From: Henriciella sp.
GTDB taxonomy: Bacteria > Pseudomonadota > Alphaproteobacteria > Caulobacterales > Hyphomonadaceae
Length of the DNA stretch: 64,000 bases
Direction of reading: 5' to 3'
Assembly (NCBI GenBank): GCA_030066975.1
Contig: JASJAO010000010.1
Coordinates: forward strand, 26,719 to 90,718
Both the position numbers and the translations under genes were made by a program. Below, in pieces: positions 16,788 to 24,687 of the stretch; position 1 is the first letter of the stretch; each line of letters begins with the position of its first letter. The notes under the pieces were generated by a model, which worked only from the letters and a program-made list of their open reading frames with translations, was not told where the DNA came from and did not search any database.

Positions 16788-17151
16788 GCGAGGCACGAAG
16801 TCACGGCAGGTTGCGGAAACGCGCGGGCGCCTGGCGGAGCATTTCGCGGCGCTTTATCTGAGCCTGTCAGGCCATGCGATTCTCGCCATGCGCGCCAAGA
16901 CCCCGGTCGGAGAAGTCGACTTGATTGTCAAAAAGGGCGACTTGCTGGCCTTTGTCGAGGTAAAACAACGCCAATCCCTGCATGTCGCGCTCGACGCTGT
17001 GCCGGAGCGCAATTGGCAGCGGATCAGTCGTGCAGCTGCCCATTGGGCGGCGCGCCATCCACATTACGGGAAACTTAATTGGCGCTATGACCTGATTGCC
17101 GTAACGCCGTGGCGTCTGCCCAAACATTATCCAGATTTCTGGCGGCCCTAA
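16780..17151 (+). CDS. yraN: YraN family endonuclease-like protein (UPF0102)
   Basis: 123 residues. The restriction-endonuclease-like motif is GEVDLIVKKGDLLAFVEVKQR, with Glu-Asp then Glu-x-Lys, plus the N-terminal RGRLAEHFAALYL helix. The family is thought to be a nuclease of unknown substrate. It overlaps the end of rsmI by eight bases; the rsmI-yraN pair is very widely conserved. Confidence 0.93.
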   Translation: MAKRGTKSRQVAETRGRLAEHFAALYLSLSGHAILAMRAKTPVGEVDLIVKKGDLLAFVEVKQRQSLHVALDAVPERNWQRISRAAAHWAARHPHYGKLNWRYDLIAVTPWRLPKHYPDFWRP

Positions 17152-17216
17152 TCTTGCCCCAAGCCTGGACTAAGCGGAGGCGAGACAGATAGGAGCCGAC
17201 CGGCGGGGAGTTCGAT

Positions 17217-17867
17217 ATGATCCACAAATCCATGAAACTTTGCTTTATACCACTGGCCCTGATGCTGCCGTCCTGCGCCGCCGCAGTGGTCGGTGCGGCG
17301 GGGGCAACAGCAGTCACTGCGACTCAGGAGAAGACGGCCGGGGAAGCGCTCGACGATGCGACTGCGTCGACCGAGATCAAAACCAAGCTTCTGTCTGAAG
17401 GCGGCATGGGCGAGGTGGATGTTGAGGTTGCAGGCGGTCTCGTTCTGCTGTCTGGCCGGGTCAGCACGCCAGAACAACGCGTACGGGCTGAAAGCCTCGC
17501 CTGGTCCTCGTCACGGGCAAAAGATGTCGCTAATGAAATCCGCATCGAAGCGCCGGGTGGCTTTTTTGCCAACGCCTCTGACGAGTTGATTTCAGCACGT
17601 GTTCGTTCGCGCTTGCTCGGATCGAGCTCGGTCAAGGCCTCAAACATCAATGTCGAAACCTATGGCGGCGTCGTCTATCTGCTGGGCATTGCCCGCAACG
17701 AGAAAGAACTGGTCAAGGCCGCCGAAGAAGCGAGCATTGTCGGCGGGGTCAATCAGGTCGTGTCCTATATTCGACTGCGGGATAATCGCGGCCGCGTGGT
17801 CGCCTACACACCGGAAACGCCGGCGGAATACAATCCCGATGAGTTGATGGGCGGACCCGGCAGCTAG
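17217..17867 (+). CDS. BON-domain lipoprotein (YraP/DolP-like)
   Basis: 216 residues. Signal peptide with lipobox LPSC, Cys near residue 20. Two BON domains follow: residues about 45-115 (STEIKTKLLSEGGMGEVDVEV, GLVLLSGRVSTPEQR) and about 120-190 (SARVRSRLLGSSSVKASNINVE, GVVYLLGIARNEKE). DolP-like proteins bind anionic phospholipid at the outer membrane and support its integrity. It sits in the conserved activator/rsmI/yraN/BON/gshB cluster, consistent with an envelope role. Confidence 0.92.
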   Translation: MIHKSMKLCFIPLALMLPSCAAAVVGAAGATAVTATQEKTAGEALDDATASTEIKTKLLSEGGMGEVDVEVAGGLVLLSGRVSTPEQRVRAESLAWSSSRAKDVANEIRIEAPGGFFANASDELISARVRSRLLGSSSVKASNINVETYGGVVYLLGIARNEKELVKAAEEASIVGGVNQVVSYIRLRDNRGRVVAYTPETPAEYNPDELMGGPGS

Positions 17868-17941
17868 GCGAATCTCACCGACCGCTTTTATTCCGATGAA
17901 AACAGATACATATAGGCGCCTGTTATCGACAAGGAGCCCCT

Positions 17942-18892
17942 ATGAGCCTGCGCGTTGCGATTCAGACCGATCCCCTTGAAACTGCTGAGGTAACGTCAAA
18001 CACGACTTTTGCGCTGGCCGAGGCGGCACAAGCGCGCGGTCATACGCTGTTTGAGTATCAGCCACAGGATCTCAGCTATAATGCGGGGCGGATCACAGCC
18101 TTTGCCCGGCCAATGAAGGTACAGCGCGAGCAGGGAAATCCTGCGGTGTTTTCAGACCGGCTGGCGCTTGATCTGCGCGACGATGTGGATGTCGTGCTGA
18201 TGCGCCAGGACCCGCCTTTTGATATGGCCTACATCACCGCCTGTCATATCCTAGAATTGTTGAAGCCCGACACGCTGGTGCTGAATGATCCAGAACATGT
18301 GCGCTCTGGTCCGGAGAAACTCTATCCCTTGCTGGTCCCGGAGTTCACGCCTCCGACACTGATTTCGCGCGATGTCGCCGAGATTGCTGCGTTCCGCGCC
18401 GAACATGAAGATGTCATCGTTAAACCCCTTTACGGCTTTGGCGGGGGAGATGTGTTTCACGTCAAACCGGGTGACAGCAATTTCGGCCCGCTGGTCGACC
18501 TGTTCCTCGGGCGCACGCGGGAACCCCTGATCGTTCAGGCCTTTCTGCCGGCCGTCGCAGAAGGCGATAAACGAATCATTCTGATCGATGGCGAGCCGGT
18601 TGGCGGCTTCAATCGCGTCCCGCAAAAGGGGCATGCGCGATCAAATCTTGCAGTCGGCGGAACTGCTGAGCCGAGTGACCTGTCCGAAGCTGATCTGGCG
18701 ATCTGCGCCGCAATTGGCCCACATCTGAAGGCCAAAGGCCAGCTTTTGGTTGGCATTGACGTGATTGGTGGTCGATTGACTGAGGTCAACAATACCTCGC
18801 CCACCGGTGTCCAACAGGTGCGAGACTTTACAGGACGCGATCCAGCCGTGATGTTCTGGGATGCCGTGCAGACGAGACTTGCCAAGGCTTAG
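17942..18892 (+). CDS. gshB: Glutathione synthetase
   Basis: 316 residues. ATP-grasp enzyme joining gamma-glutamylcysteine and glycine. N-terminal domain has VAIQTDPLETA and VVLMRQDPPFDMAYITACHILE; the ATP-grasp part has VIVKPLYGFGGGDVFHV, VQAFLPAVAEGDKRIILIDGEPVGGFNRVP and the closing TEVNNTSPTGVQQV. Strong AAGGAG in front of the ATG. Stands within the rightward run ending at the AmpG-like transporter. Confidence 0.96.
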   Translation: MSLRVAIQTDPLETAEVTSNTTFALAEAAQARGHTLFEYQPQDLSYNAGRITAFARPMKVQREQGNPAVFSDRLALDLRDDVDVVLMRQDPPFDMAYITACHILELLKPDTLVLNDPEHVRSGPEKLYPLLVPEFTPPTLISRDVAEIAAFRAEHEDVIVKPLYGFGGGDVFHVKPGDSNFGPLVDLFLGRTREPLIVQAFLPAVAEGDKRIILIDGEPVGGFNRVPQKGHARSNLAVGGTAEPSDLSEADLAICAAIGPHLKAKGQLLVGIDVIGGRLTEVNNTSPTGVQQVRDFTGRDPAVMFWDAVQTRLAKA

Positions 18893-18913
18893 CTGCTCGG
18901 CGATTATAAGGGC

Positions 18914-19285
18914 ATGAATATGAAAGCTTTCTCATTCGCCTCTATCGCTGCGCTGGCCATTGTTGGGACGGCCTGTTCTCAAGACGCTGAGCCCGACGGC
19001 AAAACACCGGCCCCGGTTGAATCAACCCCTGTTTCTGCCCCTGCCGATGACGGTTTCAATCTCGCCATTCCCGGCGAGACCGGCACCGGCACGGTTGCGG
19101 ACGATGGCTTTAATCTCGGCTTGCCCGCCATGGGCAACGGTACTGCAGCCGACGGCTTTAACCTGCCCGCAGCGCTGCCGACCACGTCCGGGCTTGATCT
19201 GCCGGAGATTGAAGCGCCGCTGGTCGAGGACGTAGCGCCGATTAGCGAAGACGACCCGGACGCCATCATCCGGCTTGAGGAATGA
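18914..19285 (+). CDS. Small repeat-containing lipoprotein
   Basis: 123 residues. Lipobox VGTAC, lipid Cys at residue 21 (start ATG 18914; ATG 18920 is the alternative). The mature part is Pro/Ala/Gly rich and strongly acidic, with three copies of (A/D)DGFNL at residues 46-50, 64-68 and 80-84, each followed by a hydrophobic Pro-containing tail (AIPGE, GLPAM, PAALP). No known family is recognised. The spacing of 16-18 residues suggests short tandem-duplicated binding motifs in a disordered lipoprotein. Immediately downstream of gshB. Confidence 0.75.
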   Translation: MNMKAFSFASIAALAIVGTACSQDAEPDGKTPAPVESTPVSAPADDGFNLAIPGETGTGTVADDGFNLGLPAMGNGTAADGFNLPAALPTTSGLDLPEIEAPLVEDVAPISEDDPDAIIRLEE

Positions 19286-19306
19286 TGTCGTAGCGGCGCG
19301 CCACGC

Positions 19307-19785
19307 ATGATCTCAGCCTCCGTCAAGGTTGTCGCCTGGGATTTTGACGGCGTGCTCAACAATAATGTTGAAAATGGCGAGTTTGTCTGGTCGCGCTCGT
19401 TCGAGCAGGATCTTGGTCTGTCGCATGCCTCTTTCGGAGCCTACCTGTTCCGCGGCCGGTTTCGTGAGGCCATGGCCGGGCGCGCGGACTGATCAATATT
19501 ATCGCCACCAATAACGAAGTGTATCGCGCGGCGTTCATTGAGCACGATATGGGGTTTGGCGAGCACGTCGATCATGTGCTCGCGGCCGGTCGTATGGGGG
19601 CGGTCAAACCGGAAGCTGACTATTTTCGACACATTCAAGAGGCCTTGAATCTGCCGCCTGACGCGTTCCTGCTGATCGATGATCTGCAGGAGAATACTGA
19701 GGCCGCAAGAGATCGTGGCTGGTTTGCTCACCACCATAAAGAAGGTGCGTATGATCGGCTCGAACAGGTCCTAGATTTGCGATGA
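19307..19785 (+). pseudogene. HAD-superfamily hydrolase, broken by internal deletion and frameshift
   Basis: Two frames carry the two ends of one HAD protein. The first (19307-19492) has the nucleophile motif VVAWDFDGVLNNNVENGEF and stops soon after GRFREAMAGRAD. The second becomes readable around 19486 (GLINIIATNNEVYRAAFIEHDMGFG) and ends at 19785 with VKPEADYF and FLLIDDLQENTEAARDRGW, the motif III/IV region. In intact relatives roughly 40 residues (most of the cap) lie between these blocks. Here they abut in different frames, so a deletion that is not a multiple of three has removed them. No functional enzyme is expected. Confidence 0.8.
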
Positions 19786-19802
19786 ATAAGGAAAGATAAG
19801 AA

Positions 19803-19832
19803 TTGTTCTTTATTTGTTCCTTGTGGTATGCT
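19803..19832 (+). promoter_or_regulatory. comM promoter with LexA (SOS) box
   Basis: GTTC-TTTATTT-GTTC at 19805-19819 matches the alphaproteobacterial LexA consensus GTTC-N7-GTTC exactly. It overlaps a sigma-70-like promoter read as TTGTTC (19803-19808), 18-base spacer, TATGCT (19827-19832), 28 bases before the comM start. LexA bound here would cover the -35 element and spacer. This implies DNA-damage induction of comM and possibly of the genes after it. Confidence 0.75.
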
Positions 19833-19860
19833 ACCCCTCGGAAATAAATCGGGGGCGCAC

Positions 19861-21411
19861 ATGGTGGCACGGATCACAACCTTTTCGTTTGACGGTATTG
19901 AAGCCCAACCGGTTGATGTTCAGGTTCACATGGCGGGCGGGGGGCAGCCCGCCTTCATGATTGTCGGTCTGCCGGACAAGGCGGTCGGCGAGAGCCGGGA
20001 ACGCGTTCGCGCGGCCTTCAGCGCAATTGGTTTGGCTTTGCCGCCCAAGCGGATCACGGTGAACCTGGCCCCGGCAGATTTACCGAAAGAAGGCAGCCAT
20101 TATGACCTCGCGATCGCACTTGCGATCATGGCCGTTATGGGCATTGTTCCGCCGGACGCGCTGGATGGACATGCAGCGCTGGGGGAGCTGTCGCTGGATG
20201 GGCGTTTGGGCGAGTCGGTGGGTGTCCTGCCGGCGGCGATGAAAGCGATGGAGATGGACCTTCGCCTGATTTGTCCGGCGATTTGCGGGCCGGAAGCGGC
20301 CTGGGCGGGCGAGGGCTCGCTGGCGGCGCCGAATCTTATTTCTCTGGTCAATCATTTTGCTGGCCGCGCGCCTTTGTCCTGTCCGCCGCCCGGGGAGTTG
20401 ATTGACGACGCGGCCGTGCCGGATCTGCGGGATGTGAAAGGTCAGGAAGGTGCCAAACGCGTGCTTGAGATCGCAGCGGCTGGCGGGCACAATCTACTGT
20501 TCTGCGGCCCGCCGGGCTCGGGCAAATCCATGCTGGCGAAGCGACTGCCGGGCCTGTTACCGCCGCTCTCTGCAAAAGAATTGCTGGAAGTGTCGCAGAT
20601 CCAGTCCGTCGCCGGAATGCTGGAACGGGGCCAGCTGTCGCGTACGCGTCCGTTCAGGGCACCGCATCACAGCGCCTCCATGGCCGCGCTGGTCGGCGGC
20701 GGAGCGAAGGCCCGTCCGGGTGAGGTTTCACTCGCCCATCACGGCGTACTGTTTCTGGATGAGCTTCCGGAATTTTCGGCGCAGGCGCTCGACAGTCTGA
20801 GACAGCCGCTTGAAGATGGTCATGTCACAATCTCGCGGGCGAACCGGCATGTCCGCTATCCGGCGCGATTTCAGCTGATTGCCGCGATGAATCCTTGTCG
20901 ATGTGGCGGTGGGCCCGGAGCGGCCACCTGTCGGCGCGGACCGAAATGCGCGGCTCAATACCAAGCAAGATTGTCAGGCCCGTTCATGGACCGGATTGAC
21001 CTCTTCTATGACACACCCGCGGTAACAGCGATGGATCTCACCCTGCCGCCCCCTGCTGAAGGCAGCGCTGAGGCGGCGGCGCGGGTCGAGCGCGCGCGTG
21101 AGATCCAGGCAGAGCGGTTTGCGGATGCTGAGCCAACTCAGGCGAGACCGATCAATGCCGATGGCGCAGGCGAGCGGTTCGATCGCGCCGCTGCGCCGGA
21201 TGATCCCGGGCAGGCACTGATTGCGGATGTTGCGACAAAGTTCGGGCTGTCGGCACGGGCCTATCATCGCGTATTGAAAGTCGCACGCACCATCGCCGAT
21301 CTTGAGGGCGTGGAGGCTGTACGCCGTGTACATGTGGCTGAGGCGCTGTCTTATCGCCGCCGCGCGCCAAGTCAGGCCCAGAGCGTGAGTGCGGAAGCGC
21401 TGGCGCAGTAA
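19861..21411 (+). CDS. comM: YifB/ComM family Mg-chelatase-like AAA+ helicase
   Basis: 516 residues from ATG 19861, which gives the family N-terminus MVARITTFSFDGIEAQPVDVQVH. Lon-like N-domain, then Mg-chelatase AAA+ core with Walker A CGPPGSGKSMLA and Walker B GVLFLDELPEF, a zinc-type Cys cluster (NPCRCGGGPGAATCRRGPKC), and the C-terminal Mg_chelatase domain. ComM promotes branch migration during natural transformation and recombination. An SOS box stands in its promoter. The broken HAD gene lies just upstream. Confidence 0.95.
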   Translation: MVARITTFSFDGIEAQPVDVQVHMAGGGQPAFMIVGLPDKAVGESRERVRAAFSAIGLALPPKRITVNLAPADLPKEGSHYDLAIALAIMAVMGIVPPDALDGHAALGELSLDGRLGESVGVLPAAMKAMEMDLRLICPAICGPEAAWAGEGSLAAPNLISLVNHFAGRAPLSCPPPGELIDDAAVPDLRDVKGQEGAKRVLEIAAAGGHNLLFCGPPGSGKSMLAKRLPGLLPPLSAKELLEVSQIQSVAGMLERGQLSRTRPFRAPHHSASMAALVGGGAKARPGEVSLAHHGVLFLDELPEFSAQALDSLRQPLEDGHVTISRANRHVRYPARFQLIAAMNPCRCGGGPGAATCRRGPKCAAQYQARLSGPFMDRIDLFYDTPAVTAMDLTLPPPAEGSAEAAARVERAREIQAERFADAEPTQARPINADGAGERFDRAAAPDDPGQALIADVATKFGLSARAYHRVLKVARTIADLEGVEAVRRVHVAEALSYRRRAPSQAQSVSAEALAQ

Positions 21412-21464
21412 ATGAAGGGTTCACGTTAAGCCAATTGTCAGCCCTTTGTGTCATCACACCCTGC

Positions 21465-22952
21465 ATGACGACTGACCCTTCCAATCTGACGCCCGAACAG
21501 ACATTTCTTGCGACCACCAGTCACGAAATCCGGACACCTCTGAACGGCATTCTGGGCACGGTCTCCCTTCTGCTTGAAACGGAGTTGGACCCGGCCCAGC
21601 GCGAGTATGCGGAAGCGATCAGACAATCTGGGTCTCGCCTGCTGGACCTGCTGAACAATGTGCTCGATTTCGCGCGACTGGATTCCGGTTCGATTGAACT
21701 GGAATCAGCGGTGATGAATCCGGGGCGTCTGGCCCAGGAAGTGGCCGAACTTTTATCGCCGCGGGCTCATAATACGGGTCTGGATCTTGCCGTCAGACGG
21801 CTGCCGGATCTGCCGAATGAAGTGCTGGGCGACAGCTCCAAAATCCGGCAGATCCTGTTCAATCTGATTGGCAATGCGCTGAAATTTACCGAGACCGGGG
21901 GCATTCTGGTTGAGGTGGATATCTGCGAGCGCGATCTGATCTATCGCATCTATGACACCGGGCCGGGCATTGCCGAAGATGCACAAGCTCAGCTGTTTGA
22001 GGCATTCCGGCAAAGTGAGGCTGGCGATGCCCGTAAAGATGGAGGGGTCGGCCTTGGCCTGGCGATTGTGCATCGATTGTGCGCGGCGATGGGTGGTGCT
22101 GTCTCGATCCAATCTGCCCCGGGCCACGGCACGCGGTTTGAAGTCACCCTGCCGGTTGATTTCGAGCCTGATTCAGGCGCCGAGGCCCACGTGGCGAACG
22201 ACCCGATTGCCGGAAAAATCGCTCTGGTCGGATTACCCGCCGCGACAGCGCTCAGTGCGGCCACCACGCTTGGTGGAGCTGGTGGACAGGTTGCGTTGAT
22301 CGACCCGCCAAACCCTCGCCTTGCCAAAACCGCAGATCTGGTTCTGGCCGGAGCTGATCTGCCGGAGCCAACCTTGCGCAAGCTCTGCAAGTCGCGGCCG
22401 GTTCTGATTGTGTTGCGGCCAGAGGATCGAGGGCAAATGGCCCGGTTTCGCACCCTTGGCGCGGCCGGATGGTTGATCCGGCCTTTACGTGCTGGGTCTC
22501 TGGTCGAACGGGCTGGGCTCGCCATGGCCGGTGAAGCGCCCAGTCCTGAGGACGAGCAGGATGAGATCGGGCAGGGCCGCATTGTGATTGCCGACGATAA
22601 TCCAATTAATGCGCTGATTGCACGCCGTGCCTTGGAATCGGCGGGTTTCTCCATCACCGTCGCCTCGACCGGGCGTGAAGCGCTTGACGCGATCGACAAA
22701 ATCCAGCCAGGACTTGTGCTTATGGACTTGCGAATGCCGATTATGGATGGGTTTGAGGCCATGCGCCGCCTGCGCCAAGCGGGAAGCGCTGTGCCCGTGA
22801 TTGCGATTTCTGCCGAGATCAACCCAGAGATTGAACACCGCGCGCGCGATGCCGGCGCCGATGGGGTCGCAGCCAAGCCCCTCGATGCCGAAGCGCTGCG
22901 CCGACTTGCCCTGAAATGGGTCGGCCTCACTTCAAAGGCAGGTGCTGCGTGA
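21465..22952 (+). CDS. Soluble hybrid histidine kinase with degenerate and intact receiver domains
   Basis: 495 residues from ATG 21465; no membrane segment. HisKA phosphoacceptor His20 lies in SHEIRTPLNGIL with only 19 residues before it, so there is no N-terminal sensor. HATPase follows (IRQILFNLIGNALKFTETG, YDTGPGIAEDA, GVGLGLAI). A receiver-like region (about 250-350) lacks an Asp acceptor (LVLAGADLPEP) and ends in GWLIRPL with Arg for the usual Lys. The C-terminal receiver is intact (LVLMDLRMPIMDG, then VAAKPLDA). Overlaps the transporter gene by four bases. No partner regulator is adjacent. Confidence 0.9.
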   Translation: MTTDPSNLTPEQTFLATTSHEIRTPLNGILGTVSLLLETELDPAQREYAEAIRQSGSRLLDLLNNVLDFARLDSGSIELESAVMNPGRLAQEVAELLSPRAHNTGLDLAVRRLPDLPNEVLGDSSKIRQILFNLIGNALKFTETGGILVEVDICERDLIYRIYDTGPGIAEDAQAQLFEAFRQSEAGDARKDGGVGLGLAIVHRLCAAMGGAVSIQSAPGHGTRFEVTLPVDFEPDSGAEAHVANDPIAGKIALVGLPAATALSAATTLGGAGGQVALIDPPNPRLAKTADLVLAGADLPEPTLRKLCKSRPVLIVLRPEDRGQMARFRTLGAAGWLIRPLRAGSLVERAGLAMAGEAPSPEDEQDEIGQGRIVIADDNPINALIARRALESAGFSITVASTGREALDAIDKIQPGLVLMDLRMPIMDGFEAMRRLRQAGSAVPVIAISAEINPEIEHRARDAGADGVAAKPLDAEALRRLALKWVGLTSKAGAA

Positions 22953-24685
22953 GCGAGGCCGTCGCTACGCCGCAAGCTGAACCACGCTTCATGCGCGCCA
23001 TGAAAGCGCTGAACGATCGGCGCATGGCGGCAATGCTGTTATTGGCTTTCATTGCCGGTCTTCCGTTGGGCGTGACGCTCGGCCTGTTGAACGCCTGGCT
23101 GACTGAAGGCGGCGTCACCCCATCGACAATTGGTGCCTTGTCGCTTGTCGGAATTGGCTACGCTTTCAAATATCTCTGGGCACCTGCGTTTCAAACCGCG
23201 CGCCCGATCAAAGGATTGGAGAAACTCGGCGGGCGGCGATCCTGGCTGATGGTCCTGCAAGCGCTCATGGTGGCGATGATCGCCGTCTTCGCGTTTGCAG
23301 ACCCAGAGAGCAATATCGCGATTGTCACCCTGCTGGCTCTGACGATTGCGTTATTGTCACCGACCCACGACTTGATCCTTGATGCCTGGCGCATCGAGGT
23401 GGCCCGGTCGGGCGAAGACAAGGACTTGATGTCCGCGCTGTACCAGTTTGGGTACAAATCAGCCGGTTTCGTTACCGGGTTCTTTGCCCTCCTGATCGCC
23501 GCGCGGTTTGGATGGACCGCCGTCTTCCTGATTGTCGCGGTTTTTCTTGCGCTTGCCATGATTGGCACGCTCGTCGCGCCTGAACCAAAGATCAGCGAGC
23601 GGGACCAATCAAAACGATCGAGCTTTTTGCCGTCATTGACCGAGCGCATCTCGGCTCCGGCGATCGCAGCAGTGTCCATCGGCTGGCTTATCGCATTTGG
23701 TATGATCGGATGGTTCATTCTTAATGCGCTCATCCTGCAGACCGGCGCTTCCGGTGGAACATTTGTCCGCGAGCAGGGGCCGTGGATTGTCTTTTTTACT
23801 GTGATTTTGCCTGCGGTCATATCAGCAGTTCTGGTGTTCCGGTTTCAGGCGACCGCCTCAGAAGTCGATCTGCGTGACGCGCCCGCATCCCGGTCCAACG
23901 CGCTTCTGGGAACGCTGTTTCGTGCGATTTTCGACCCCCTTATGGAGTTGATCCAGAGACTGCGCTGGGGCGCGCTTCTGGTGCTTTGCCTGGCCCTGAC
24001 CTATCGTTTTACCGATGCGGTTTGGGGGTCATTCGCCTATCCGTTTTACCTTGGAGAGAATTTCGGCGCTATCGGACACACACTCGATGATGTGGCGATT
24101 GCCTCAAAGTTTTTTGGCGTGATCGCCACCATATTGGGATCGCTGCTTGGCGCCGTGATGATTGCGGCTTTGGGACGGATGCCGGTCCTGTTTATCGGCG
24201 GTATTGTCGCGGCGGCGACCAACCTTCTTTATGCGGATCTGGCCGCAGGTGCTGAAACGCTCGATTGGTTTCTGGCCATCAGCCGGTTGGATGTGCCTTT
24301 GATCGCCTTCGCAGAATGGGCCGCAACGATCCAGGTCGATGTGACCGCCGTCGACCAGGGCCAGCGAATGGCGCGGCTAATGGTGACAATCTTTGCTGAG
24401 AACATCGCCGGTGGCTTCGCACTTGTGGCGGTAATGGCCTATCTCACCTCCGTCGTGAATCCGCGCTTCGCCGCGGTTCAGTACGCCTTGCTCGCGTCGC
24501 TTAGCATGTTGATCGGGACGCTTGGGCGTCCGTGGCTTGGCGAATTGATCGAAAGCCACGGCTTTTACACCGTTTTCGTCATCACATTCTGGCTGGGCGG
24601 TGTTGCGGTTGTGTTGTCAGCGCTGGAATGGTTCCGGCAGACACGAGCCGGAACCGAGGATCTGATTCTGAACCAAGCCGAATAG
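22949..24685 (+). CDS. AmpG-like MFS transporter (PAT family)
   Basis: 578 residues from GTG 22949, which overlaps the kinase stop as GTGA and is therefore coupled to it. About 12-14 membrane segments. The opening LLLAFIAGLPLGVTLGLLNAWLTEGGVTP and YAFKYLWAPAFQ are the AmpG/PAT signature (muropeptide or acetyl-CoA type permeases). AmpG imports anhydromuropeptides for wall recycling. The long central loop (about residues 310-350) is charged. Substrate is inferred from family only; the pairing with a hybrid kinase is not explained. Confidence 0.85.
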   Translation: MSEAVATPQAEPRFMRAMKALNDRRMAAMLLLAFIAGLPLGVTLGLLNAWLTEGGVTPSTIGALSLVGIGYAFKYLWAPAFQTARPIKGLEKLGGRRSWLMVLQALMVAMIAVFAFADPESNIAIVTLLALTIALLSPTHDLILDAWRIEVARSGEDKDLMSALYQFGYKSAGFVTGFFALLIAARFGWTAVFLIVAVFLALAMIGTLVAPEPKISERDQSKRSSFLPSLTERISAPAIAAVSIGWLIAFGMIGWFILNALILQTGASGGTFVREQGPWIVFFTVILPAVISAVLVFRFQATASEVDLRDAPASRSNALLGTLFRAIFDPLMELIQRLRWGALLVLCLALTYRFTDAVWGSFAYPFYLGENFGAIGHTLDDVAIASKFFGVIATILGSLLGAVMIAALGRMPVLFIGGIVAAATNLLYADLAAGAETLDWFLAISRLDVPLIAFAEWAATIQVDVTAVDQGQRMARLMVTIFAENIAGGFALVAVMAYLTSVVNPRFAAVQYALLASLSMLIGTLGRPWLGELIESHGFYTVFVITFWLGGVAVVLSALEWFRQTRAGTEDLILNQAE

Positions 24686-24687
24686 GC

